The notes under the pieces are model-generated. The model was not told the DNA's origin. It saw only the letters and a list, made by a program, of their open reading frames with translations, and searched no databases. 64,000 nucleotides of DNA, taken from contig JAESUZ010001069.1 in NCBI GenBank assembly GCA_017311185.1, forward strand, positions 194,501-258,500, written 5' to 3'. Position numbers and translations under genes: made by a program. This DNA comes from Proteles cristata cristata. Its lineage: Eukaryota > Chordata > Mammalia > Carnivora > Hyaenidae. Below are positions 1-11,900 of the stretch, one piece after another; the stretch's first letter is position 1; each line of letters opens with the position of its first letter.

Positions 1-226
1 GGAGAATGGATAAGTGACTCAAGGGTATGGACTCATGCTGTGCATATAGTGAGGCTAGGAAAGTGATTGCCCTCTCCACACCCAAAGCCCCATTATCTAG
101 CAAGACCTCTATGACCTCATACTATAGTAAGTAGGTCAAAGCCTAAGGCCTGGGGTCTCACCTCTCTGGCTCGCTTGGGGTTCCTGCAGCAGCTACTGCC
201 CTGCCTAACCTCTCCCATACCCCATC

Positions 227-298
227 ATGTTGGTTGGTACCCCCCACCTGCTGACACTGGATGAAGCTGATGCCACCTGGACCCTCATCAAGGATAAA
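227..298 (+). CDS. C11orf42: C11orf42 coding exon 1
   Basis: ATG at 227, 24 codons ending ..LIKDK, phase 0 at the donor (aaa|gtaagag at 299). The upstream 226 bp holds the 5' untranslated part or promoter. I see no TATA box there. Confidence 0.9.
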
Positions 299-3200
299 GT
301 AAGAGAGCTAAAGAGAAAGTAACAAAGTGTGACCTAGATGGGTCTGAGCAACTTAGGAGTAGGAAGGGGCAGGAAGCTTGAAGATAACAGTAATATTTAC
401 CCAGTGTTTGCATACACACTGGACACTGTACTAAGTGCTTTGTACACACTGTCCAATTTAATCACAATTGCCAAAAACAGCAAGAAGTTCCTTGAAAGGC
501 GGTAAGAATTTATGAGAACAGAGAAGTGCTAAATCAGGGTAGGACTTAGGAGGTCAGGAAGGCTTCCTGGAGAGAGTGACATGCTAGCTAGGCAAGTGGG
601 AATTATTTTCACATAGAGGGAAGAGGAACACTTAATAAACACCTAAATGAGTTAATGAGCAGATGGGTGGGTGGGTGAGGGAGTGAACAGAGTATAATTA
701 AAAGTACAGCATATGCAAAAGCCAAGAGAGGATTTTTAAAAATGCATTATTTGTGAACTGCAAATACTCCTCTAGAGCAGAGTTGACATGAGTAGTGGCG
801 GAATTGAGGTCAAAGAGGTACAGGAGCTGATCATGAAGGGCCTTGTAAGCCTTCTAAAGAAGCTTGGACCTCTTCACTGATTACCCTCCTCCCGACCTTA
901 ACATCCACAAAATGGGAAATTTGGGTTTTGAGCCAAATATGCAGATTTTCAGGAACAGGCAGATGTCAGCTCTATCTTGAGTTGCAAGTACCCAACATAT
1001 CCTGCCAAATCTAGGTGGCCACAATTTCTGAATCTGGAGAATTTGGGGATCAGGTTCTGGTTAAATAATCCAAGGATAGTGAATTTAAAGTACTCATAGA
1101 AGGCAGCCCAACAAGTTTAAAACAACCATCTTAAAGTAGTGCCTACCAGACTTGAACAGCTTTAATAGATGTTGCTCCATTAGAAACGGAGCTCACAAAG
1201 GTCAGCTTCCCAAGGAAGCAGAAACAGAAGAGCCAAAGCCCTCACAAGTATCAGAGTACCTGGCTTTGGCAGGTTGGTCCTGGACAAGATCAAGCATTTC
1301 ATTAGGATGAAAGTAAATGAGGTCATCAACTAGTAGAAAGCTACACCATCTCTGAGCATCAGAAAAGTTCCCTACTTAGATGGAAAACAGAAAAGGCAGG
1401 GTAGAGATACACAATAAATCGCCGGTGATATGTGGCAAATTCAAGGAACAGGATACCTGAGTGACCTGGTTTCCTCTCTCCAGAAATGATAGTTTATTGG
1501 GCACTTTGTAGAACATACAGCTAACCGGAATGTGGCTTGAGGGCTCCTCATTCAGCATTCATACCAGCCAAGGTATATACAGGAAGATAGTCTTCCACAC
1601 TCACTTCCCTGGGCTGCCCCTGGGAGATCTAAATTTGTAGGCCTCTATGTTCCACAGAGCTTCCACCCAGAAGTAAAAGTGCAGTAGGAACAGGTAGTGG
1701 TCTGACATGGTGATTCTACCAAGAACAGTCCCCTAGCATAAAACTGAGTGCCCTATTTTCCCTATTTTAGTATAACCACTGGGGACCTCAAGAGTAAGAA
1801 AGAGGGCCTAATAAACCTCTCCACCATGGCAAACTCATGTCTCTTCTGGGAAAAAGCCTCCAGCTAAATCAGGGATTCACCTGATCAGAAACTTGGACTA
1901 TAAGAACCAGGTATTTTAAATGTGAAAATCCCACTAGAGAGGTACCTACTGGAGACACTCCTATTTGTCTTATTTGTATAGGATCCTAGGGACCAAAGGA
2001 GCAGCTAGGGTAAGATTCTGAAGTTATACTTGGTAACTATACTTTCTTTGTCATGGGGCAGAACATTCTAAACAAAAATGCCAACCCACCAATGCTCTGC
2101 TCTCACCCCTGGTAACCCAACTGGCCCTTCTCTGAGCTTCTCAGAGAACTGTTCTTCAAGCGTGATGCCCCCACCAAAAAAGGAAGTAGTCCATGTCCCA
2201 CTGAAGCAATGAGAGGAATTATGGGAAATTCTTCCATGTAGATTAAGAAAAAGCACCATGATAAACACTAGTATTTCAAATGGAAAGAAAGGAAGGAAGG
2301 AAGGAAGGAAGGAAGGAAAAGAAAAGAAAAAGCACCATGTATTTCCCTGGCTAGGTGACAAAAGACAGTAGTCGTCAAGCTACCTCAGCTTGTCTATAGT
2401 TCAGACACAATGCCATCAGTTAGCTACCCTCCTCTTACACTATGGGGCAGCACTTCCAAAACAGTTCTATGTAGCAAAAATCAGAATGACCTTTAAGGGA
2501 TCACTGATGAAATCTACCAGAAGGCCAGCAAATTGGGCAATGCCATCAGTACAGGACAGATATGTGGGAATTGGAAGCTGAGAAAGGGGAGTAGAACACA
2601 GCAAAAATGCTATTCTGAAAACAGAACAGGTCTCAAACAGGAAATGGATTCAAACAAGGAATTTTATGCACTGCCTAGCAGAACACAGAGCCAGAAGTCT
2701 CAGGTAGCAATATCTTTAATGAGTTGAGATCATACCTAAGTACAAATATGAAAGAGGATCTTACAAGATTTCCTAGTTGGTCAGGAAATTAAACTTTCCA
2801 GAACTGGGTTATCCAAACCAAAAAAGGCCAAGAAAAGGACAAAACCTAGATGAACTAGAATCCCTGAAAGTATACTAGAACCACCATTACAAAGATGACC
2901 TCAAATCCCTAAAGGCACTCTCCCCTACAGCTAGAGCAGAAAATGTTTAAGAATGGTCATTCCAACCTATTTCTGTGTACCCATTTGTGGAGAATGACAT
3001 TACCTACCCAATCAATCATCTGAGAACTAACCCTTCAGGCTTCCTTTTCCCGTACCCTGTAAGTGATTAAGTTCTACTAATTCTACAACCTAAATAATCT
3101 TCCCCCATTATTTTAGTTGAAGGCCTCACTGTGTTTTGCTTGCAAAAAATACGCTTAACTGATTTTTCTCTCCTACTCAAAATTAACTTTCTAAAGCGCC

Positions 3201-5064
3201 CTTCTGATCTTGCTCCTCTTGCCCAGAGCCCTTCAAGTGGTTTTCCATTGCCCACAGGACTAAATTCCTGTCACTTAGCATACACACAAGATCTTTCATA
3301 GTCCTGTTCCTGTGTGCCTGTCCCTCTTCATATCCCATGTTTAAATACAATTAAATTATGTGTTCCTGAATGTGTCCCTCCTAGTTTATAAATTTACGTT
3401 TTTAAACTGGTCGTATCCTTTCCCTGGACTGACCATCCTACCTAACTGATTCCTTCAAAGCTCATGTATTGCCACCTAGAAACCTTCTCTGATCCTCTTC
3501 TATCAAAGGAAAAAAGCTGTTAAATCACTGCTGGTCTCCTCCACACTCTTGCTATTATCTTACTTAGCTGACTACTGTGTACATACATATTTGTCTCCTC
3601 CATTAGACTGGGCTATGATAGAATAAGGTCAAAGTCTCATGCTTTTATGTATTCTCAGTATCTAGCAGGGTCTGGCACATAGTACATTCAAGATTTTGCT
3701 ACAGGAGAGAACTAGGAAATAAGTAGGAACCCTGACAGTCTGAGAACATTGTAGAGATGTAATTTGCACAGGGAACAGCAGGAGTGTCAATATAGAGTAG
3801 GCTACCAGGTAACTCCTGACCCTAACTCAGTCCCTGACCTATAAACTGGCCGTCTGCAGGTTATCGAGGAGCGCTTTGGGCGCAATGTAGTGGCAGTACC
3901 TTTCCTGTCAGATGCAGCCTGCTATGACCTACTGGGTGTGCTGGTGAAGCAGTCCCGACCAGCCCACACCCGCCTGGCTTTACCAAGTCGGCAGTGTCGG
4001 CGGGCACTACAACCAGTGGGGCCACTGCCAAACCTCCTAGAGCAGGCAGGATCTGAGGGTGCCTTTGCCCACTGCACTCGGGAATACTCACCAAACGGCC
4101 GGGCAGAGATAGCCTATGAAGAAATGCGACTGTTGGATGGGCAGCCCTGCCGGATCCGCCTGCACATGGGTGGCCTGCGCAAGAAGGTGGCCTTCCTGTT
4201 GCTGCCACCAGGGCAGGTGAGCCTACAGCAAAATCTTCCCTGGCTCCGAAGCACCCACAGTATCTATGTCATCTACCAGGTCTTCTCCTGCTCCTGGCTG
4301 CAGCTGGGGCTGTTGCCTACAGCCCAAGAGCCCCAGCTGCTCCGGTTACAACGGTCCCTGCCTGTTGCGTTCTCATGCCTCAAGTTTTCACTGCAGCCCA
4401 AAGGAGTGCTAGGACCGCAGAAGCCTCTGACCAAAGATCCACTGCCCCATGGGGCCAACTGGGTCAGACCCAACCTCAGCATTATGCCACCTCTGGCCCC
4501 CATGTCAGCTCCTGCCGACACCCCTGAAGCTGCTGATATGCCCCCACCTGTCCCTGCCCCACCTACACCACCTCCTCAGGAAGGGCCAGAGTGCAGACCC
4601 ACCAGATTCTCCTACAAGGGCCGGAATCCCTTCCGCAGGGGGCCCCACATGTTGTCAGGTACTGCTAGGGGATATGAAGCTGAGAGGAATGGGATCTCTG
4701 GTGGAGGGAGAGGGTGGGGGGAATATAGGAATGTGTGCCCCAGGAATGTGTGGGGCACCCCTAAATCCTCACTGGATACTGGTGAAGGGGATGGAGTAAG
4801 GGAGCCAGGGGTGGGGAAATGGAAGCATGGACCTGGTGAGGGGGTGGGCACAGCACAGAGTGCCAGAGGGAGGGACAGGGAGGCAGAAAGACAAGGGCAT
4901 GAGTCAAGCTGTGACTATCCCCAACCCTGGCAGAGAACTGGCTCTTCAGCCCCCGCAGCCCCCCACCAGGAGTCCAGGGTGGGGGCCCCGGGGACCCCGA
5001 CCGGCACTCCATGTCCCTGCCCCTGCTGCAGGGTCTATCCTCAGAGTTCGACAGCGACGAATGA
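227..5064 (+). CDS. C11orf42: C11orf42 orthologue, uncharacterised protein, complete, 3 coding exons
   Basis: Coding exons are join(227..298, 3860..4658, 4934..5064), 1002 nt, giving 333 aa, the length I recall for human C11orf42. The protein opens MLVGTPHLL and ends SEFDSDE. It has a globular first two thirds (for example LPSRQCRRAL, EYSPNGRAEIAYEE, RLHMGGLRKKVAFLLLPPGQ) and then a proline-rich segment near residues 225-265 (PPPVPAPPTPPPQEG). No signal peptide, membrane segment or catalytic motif is visible, so I assign no function. All junctions obey GT/AG and keep frame. The gene is convergent with FHIP1B. Identification rests on recognising the protein and on the gene order. The start is the first ATG in frame with the conserved N-terminus. 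Confidence 0.93.
299..3859. other. C11orf42 intron 1, repeat remnants only
   Basis: No coding potential is recognised. It contains a MIR remnant on the minus strand (about 385-500), decayed L2-like minus-strand pieces (about 545-870), a GGAA/GAAA run (2281-2331) and a plus-strand L2 remnant (about 3250-3690, ending ctggcacatagtacattca). Confidence 0.6.
2281..2331. repeat. (GGAA)n / (AAAAG)n simple repeat
   Basis: Tandem ggaa units run into aaaag units in C11orf42 intron 1. Confidence 0.9.
3860..4658 (+). CDS. C11orf42: C11orf42 coding exon 2
   Basis: The acceptor is ctgcag|gttatcgag and the donor ttgtcag|gtactg. The 799 nt encode V25 to S290 plus one base of the next codon. This exon carries most of the protein, including the proline-rich stretch. 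Confidence 0.92.
4934..5064 (+). CDS. C11orf42: C11orf42 coding exon 3
   Basis: The acceptor is ccctggcag|agaactgg. The exon encodes ENWLFSPRSPPPG.. to ..SEFDSDE and stops at tga 5062-5064. The 275-bp intron before it is the shortest in the gene. Confidence 0.9.
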
Positions 5065-5545
5065 AGCTGAGGCGAGAGATGCAGGGGGCAAGACCCCCAA
5101 GATCTGGCATAGGGATACTGGTCCCCAATAAACATCAGCTGCTGCTCCCCCAAACCATGCTGGGCCCATGCTGCTTCTTTCGTCTTGGGGCTGGAGAAGA
5201 GTCCCTACTTTTTCCCCCTAGGCTCCATGATCCCCTCACCCTTTAAGGGCGTAAGAAGCACCTTGAAACCTCGGCACCAATGTCCTCACGAGAAAGAAAA
5301 TACCCCTGACCTCCCATTTATGTACAACCCTCCTGGGGCCCCAGCCCAGGAGAAAAAGGGTGGCAAAGAAGAATGAGCAGAGAATAGAGATTTCCCTTTT
5401 ATACATATTGCAACAAGTTCTCCATAAAACATTCATCAGAAATAAATTAAAAAGTCCTCTTGCCACTGCCTCCAAACATAAAAAGGAGCCTACACCCCAG
5501 CCCCAGCCCAGGCCACTAGAGGCCCTGATTGTCCATGGAAGAAAG
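5065..5545. other. Convergent 3' untranslated region between C11orf42 and FHIP1B
   Basis: The two stop codons are 481 bp apart, tail to tail, so both 3' ends must lie here or overlap. By eye there is no minus-strand AATAAA or ATTAAA for FHIP1B. The nearest variants are TATAAA (complement of 5398-5403) and CATAAA (complement of 5317-5322). No repeat is recognised. Confidence 0.6.
5127..5132 (+). terminator. Polyadenylation signal of C11orf42
   Basis: A canonical AATAAA lies 63 bp after the stop codon, followed by ctgctgctccccc and a GT-containing stretch. A second AATAAA on the same strand is at 5441-5446, inside the FHIP1B 3' untranslated region. Confidence 0.7.
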
Positions 5546-5907
5546 TTAAGGATTGAGGGGCCCGAAGCCTGAGACAGGAGGGCCAGATCCCTCCTCTGAA
5601 GTATCCAACAAGAAAGGTGAGGTGACAGCATGGGCCTGGGAGATGGCAGCCAACTCCTTGAGAAACTCAGGGAAAATGACTGCACAGTAGACAGCATTCT
5701 TGACTCGCAGAGCCTCACCTTGGCGCTCAGGGGCCCCACCCCGAGGGGGCAGAACCGGAGTTGAAGCCCCAGGGGAGCCCCCACCTAGGCCAAGTCCTGC
5801 GCCGTCTCTCCCAGGCTGAAGAACCAACTGTGCCGCCTGCCGGGCCCTGGTTGGACTGTGTGCATGCCGCAGGAGCAACTCCCCCAAGGATGGCCTCCGG
5901 CTCTTCA
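5546..5907 (-). CDS. FHIP1B: FHIP1B last coding exon
   Basis: The acceptor tattcccag|tgaagagcc gives SDPL-VKSRRPSLG, the join I recall in the human protein. The stop taa is the complement of 5546-5548. An alternative in-frame acceptor lies 60 bp upstream (see findings). Confidence 0.9.
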
Positions 5908-8900
5908 CTGGGAATAAATGGATATCAGGGATCATAAAGGTGCTGGGGTAAGGCATACTCTCTCGGTCTGACAGAGATGCCCCCTCTCCCTGGGTTCATG
6001 GATGTCTGGACTAGAACTCTAAAACCAAAATGCTGCCTGCCCAGCTTTTTTCCCTCCATGCAGCCTCCCCACCAAGCCAACCATCACCCTTAGTCTTCTC
6101 AGTCAACACTTCAACTGTTTCATTCCCAACCAAGACCCCTCCTCCATGCTCTCCCCTGAGGGACTCACTAACTGCTCCTCCCTTCCCAATTGCTGTTCTA
6201 CCATCACTAACCTATTTCTCCTCAGTCCATAACACACCTTTACCTTATGCTCTTAAACTAGAACCAACCACTTCCACGTTCCCTCTGCCTATCTATAACA
6301 CAAGACCCACAGCCTCTGCTCCTTCACCACCTACGGGGTGCATATATAATCACAGTCCAGGGGCTTTACCATTTCCGTCATACTCCACTACTGCTCCACA
6401 ATCTGCTCTCCTGTGCCACCACTTTGCCTACCACCAGTCCCTCTCCTAGATCCACCAAAGCCTACTCCTACTTCATGTCAGTGAAGACAACTTCATATGG
6501 CCAAACTCTACCTCGCTTAGACTCAAATGAACCACTTAAAATACTGCCATCTCTCCTCTAATTTTCTTCCTAGCTTCCTGTCTCTGCATCTTTCACCCAT
6601 CTCTAGGGCCTAGACTCTAGGGTAGTCTCTAATCATGTTATAGTTCCCACTCTCTATCTCTAATATTGGCTAGAGAGATACGCTGCACAGGCCTACTAAA
6701 TACGGCATTCAGAACCCCTCACATTCAGAACCCTTCACCTGCCCCCTCCAACCCTTCTCCAAACTCTTTACATCCTCCCCTGCTTTTGCACCCACACACA
6801 TCTGCTCTTTCTGGAACCCTCCAGGCTCCTTTCATACTTCCATAGCCCTCTAGGCCTTAATTTTGCTCTTCCCACTGTTTTCATCACCCTTGGCCTAATC
6901 TTATTATCCCCACCCCTCAGAAACCTGATTTGCCCTCCACTGACTTCCCATTTCACTGCCTTTATCACACTGTACTGTAATAACCTGTTTATAGTTTCTA
7001 GGTCTTCTATCTCATATAGTAATCTGTGAGTTCAAGGGCTTAGACTCTTATCTACTTCTACAGTGAACCCAGTGCTAGCACTATGGAAATAAGACATATT
7101 CAAAGTGCTGTACCATGAGAAAATCCTGCTAAGGAATGTCAGCTGGGTCTGCACAGCTTTATAATAACCGTTCTGGTACTGTCTTCCCAATTCACATCTC
7201 TCATACCTCCATCTCACCCCTGGTCTCTTGCTTTAGCATATTATTTTGCTTCCTACTTTGATGAGCAAATAAAGGACTTCAATTTCCTGACCTTTCCCTC
7301 TACACCTTACAACTCCATGAGTATGTATCACTTCCTCCTTTGATCTATCCTCATTTCCTGGTGCACTGGATCCCACTACTTCCACCACCTTTGGGACCTT
7401 GCTTTCCCAGTTATTACATTTCTTTAGTCACTCTCCAGACTACCAGCTCTTTAAAAGCAGAGGTCTCATCTTGTACCTCTCTGAGTAGCCTGTACCAAAG
7501 ACCATGGCTAGTACATATGGCAGATGCTCAGACACTTACGGATGGAAGATCTAGATTTAAAACTGCATGGTCACATTTAACTCTTTCTTCTTCCCTGTAC
7601 TTCACAACCATTGACCAAACTCTGCCAAGACTTCCTTTTCATTCCCACGTTATCAAATTCTTCCTTTCTGTTTCCACTATTCTAATTCAAGCCTTGCAGG
7701 TCATATCTACATTTCAGCAGAAGCCTCCTGACTATTTTCTCCTAGCTCCAATTCACTTAGCACATGAATTAATTTGCTTATCTCTCTACTCTCATATCTA
7801 AGAACCTCCAATGGGTTCTCACTGCCCAAAAGATCACAACTTCTACCCAGCCCAACTCCTAATCTGAGAACCTAATCTGGGCTCTGGCCAAATCTTTCCA
7901 GCCTTACTGCCAACTGCTCTACCACCTTCCAAATCCTCTACTCCAACAAAATAGTTTGTGCTGTCCCCTGGACAAAAGAATAAAGCCATCCCACTCCTTT
8001 GACTACCCAAGTCCTATCTATCTCTCAAGGACCATGTCAAATGCCATGCCTATTCCCAAACTGTAACAATTCCTCAAGTCCCCTTGCCTGTCTATTTCAG
8101 CAGTTTTTGCTAGTGCTGCTGATTTGGCTCTTAGTGGACACAACTATATTTTATCCCCTGACCAGAAGTCAGAGGACAAACATCAAGACTCAATTTTCCT
8201 ACAGCTCCTCAGTTCATGGCACAAGGCTTTACCCTTAATAAGAGCTCAATTAACCTGGGCTAATTAGCTATCTAAGGAAGGTAGGAAGAGGACCGGAGTG
8301 GTGGGGTAGGCCTCACCTAGGGGATCGGAGCGGCGGGGGGCAGGTCCTGCTGCAGGGCCCTCGGCCCAGTCCAACTTGCCACGGGCAATGAGGTACTTCT
8401 TGGCTTTGGATAGCAGTGCTGGGAAGTCCTCCTGGGAGGCCGCAAAGCTCTCAATTTTATTCTTCACAGAACCCAGCACCTATGAAGCATAACTTCATGA
8501 CATTTCTGTGTGGCTCTAGACTGACGGTCCTTTCTAATCCCACTGGGCCTGTTCCCAGCCCCCCCAGGGTCACTCCAGCTGTGGGCCTGGCCCACCATGG
8601 AGCCTGGACGCACCCATGCATGCATGCATCGCACACCTGCAGCAGGGACTTGACACTGGGCTGGAAGACCATGTTGGTGTTGAGCAGAAAAGAGCGGAGC
8701 AGGGGCTGGGGGTGACAGGCCAGCTGGGCCACCAGCCCCGTCAGCAGGAAGTTGACATAGACGGAGTTCTGCAGCATGTTCTCGAGTTTGGCAAAGAGCA
8801 CAGCCATGAAGGGGCCTGGGGAGGGTGGGCACAAGGATACAAGGCCTGAACAGAATGCACATTGCACGCATTCCTCCCAAAACCAAGAGACCCCCCGCAA

Positions 8901-11900
8901 CTAGACAAAAATCATTTGTGTATCGGTGTCTGGGTATGTTTAAGTATCCTGTGATCACCTAATCTGGAGGAGATGAAATGGCAGATACCACGTAGACCTA
9001 AGAGTCCACATGCAAGCTACACACTTAAGATGAAGAGCCAGATGATTGGCTCTGGACTCAGAAAGACCTGGTTTCAAACTCCAGCTTTATCCTTTACTAG
9101 TTAAGTTGCTGGATGAATCAAAATTCTCTAAGCATAGTGTCCTACTTAACAAAATAAAATACACCCACCTCACAAGGTTATTAAAAGGATCAAAGAAATA
9201 TTCTTATAAAGCAAGAGCCCAAGACACAGCAAATTATAAGTTTTCGCTAATAACTATATGCTACGTAATGTCTCTCAGTGTTTTAAAAAATTTCACCCAA
9301 GAGACATTAACAGAAGAAAGAACAAGCAAGAAAGTGATTAGGACTAAAAGAAGAATCAGGTTACACATAAGACAGGATAACACTACATCCGGATCAGAAA
9401 GAAAGCAAGGATGAACTGTAACAAAGACAAAGGTAACTGCACAGGTCAACTTAAAGATAAGGGGAGAAATCTCTGGAAGCTCCAAAGAAGAAATCAGCTT
9501 TGTTCAAGAACTGGCAATCAAGAAGGTAGAAGAGAATCTAGGAAAAAGTTAAGTTCAGAGCCAGAGAAAACTGTTCAGAGAAGACTCTTTGCTGAGTGAG
9601 AGGATAACAGAAGGGGTTAGAATCATCTACTAGGAGAACTGGCCTCAAGTGAGCCAGTTCACCAGCATGAGGACTCTAGAACCGTAAGTCTAACCAGTGA
9701 TCTGTAAGGGAAAGGGATTATGCTTAAGAACTGCACCATGAACCGAGACAGGAAAACGCTGAAAGGAAAAGAGGCAGTGAACTCCAAAAAAGATCCTAGA
9801 ACATTCTCCACTCCAAATGTGCATGACTGGCCTTAGCTCCATACAACTTTAGTTTAACAGGGTCCTAAGATACCCTATAATTCTGTCCTTCTGCTTCTCT
9901 TCATTTCCTGAGACTTTCTTGCATGAGAAAATGCAAAAAGCTCAGAGGAGTTTACAAAGAAGAAAAGAGACACGGCTTCAATTAATGTTTCAAGAATGTG
10001 GTAAAACCTGCATACCACCTTCTAGTGATACTGAGCAGGAAGAAGCAAAGCCTAAATAACTGGAAAGACATTCTCTGTAGTCTGCAATAGGGAGTTGTCA
10101 TGACTCGAGCAGAAGCCTCGATGCTGTGCAAGCAGGATGGCAGTATATGCCAGGCCCAGCTAGGACACATACTGATCAAGGTATGGTAACTTGACTACAA
10201 ACAACCAGAAGATGAGTGGATACCTTGGTCAACTTATATCTGCTATGCACCCAAAAAATGATAATTCTAGTAAAGAGCTACCATGTGCTGAGTTCTCCCA
10301 AGGTACCAACGTCATAATAAGTGGTTTACATGTGTCAATGACATGGAGGGACACTAACTCAAGGTGTGTCTAGACACTGCTTCTCAGAGGTGGTGTATTT
10401 TGTTTGTTTGTTTGTTTGTTCCTCTAGAGTAAGGATAAGAACCAGATAAGAAATGGGATGGTAAAGCTGGCTCTCAAATAAAAACAAAGAGGAGTCAGAC
10501 TAGCCACTCAGGCAGGTCTAGCTCCAGGGTCTTTAGAAAGACCAAAAGAACTCAGTTGGGGAGATCAGAGCTACACTTCTGTCATTTGCCTTCTAAGAGG
10601 TATTTCACTCTATCTGGTTCAGTCCTTACTACTAAACATAAGTCTTTAGTAAAGTTTTACTGACTAGTCATATCAACCAACAAGGTACAAGGACAAAGGA
10701 CAGGAAAAACCTGAAATTGAGTCCTTCTCTAAAGAGACTGGGAGAAGAAAGGAGGCCAGGGAAGAGTAGGGGAAGAATTCCAGAAGAGATGATCCTGGGC
10801 CACAGAAAAGCTGACAGGAGACCCAACACCCAGACAAATATACTGGTGGGAACAGCATGGCTTACAGGCGCCTCATATACAGGACACCACATATGTCCTC
10901 CATATATATTGTTCTGATATACTGCTGTGATTCACCAGGAAACACTAAACACATCCTGATCACAATCCCAGGAAATGGCCAGACTGGGGAAGAGGAGGAA
11001 CATGCACACAGAACATACAAGGCTCAGACATAAATTAATACTCAAACCAGCACAAGCATGGAAGACGTATAGACAGACACAGAAACACGAGTATGACATG
11101 TATCTGGAAGGGATCCAAGCAAAATGGATGAGCTAGGCAAGTATACAGAAATGACATGGACAAGAAGTCTCAGAAATCAGCACAAACATGTCGAATACAT
11201 GCAGAGAGTATGCAAAGGGGAAGGCCTAGGCTAAGTAGCTTACCAGTGAAGGGCTGGCTTGGCAGCTGGTTGAGCGTCCGCAAAGGGCTGCTGAGGAAGG
11301 GGCCGGGGGGCTCAGGGGGACAGGTGAAGCTCTCATAGGCCTCCTCCTCCTCAAGAGGTAGTGAAGGCTCTAGTGGGGGTTCTGAGCCAGCCCCACCATT
11401 GCTCAATGCCACCTCCAGTTCCCGGAGCTCCTGCCCAAAGCCCTCTAGTCCTGCCATGCCCTCAGAGGTGCTCTCTGGCAGTTCCCCAGCTCCCTCCTGA
11501 GGCACCCGACGAACCTTCTTGGCCCCCTCAGGCCATGGTCCTGGCACCCCATTGAGCTGGGGAGGGGGCAGGTGGAGGCCCTCCCCTGCACCCCCAGCAA
11601 GCCCTCCACACCCCAGCTCTTCCTCCTCCCCTTCCCCCACATTGTCCCTGTCCTCCTCAGGCAGTAGGCTGCGTTTCTTAGTCCGGGAGCCAACAGGACT
11701 GGGCTCAGGAGGGGGCCGCTCGCCATCATAGGGGGCAGACCAGGTACGGCAGGCTCGGACACACCGGTCCACACCACGGCGCGCCTCACGCAGATACTCC
11801 AGGTAATTGTCTTCCAGCTCACCAGGCTCCTCCACAGGGCTGGGCCGTCGGCCAGGGCTAGAGGCTGGGGATGCAGCAAGCCCTGGTGAGCGAGGGGCTG

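Noticed and set aside
3861..4208. Antisense open frame over C11orf42 exon 2
   Set aside because: Shadow of a GC-rich coding exon. The plus-strand protein is the recognised one.
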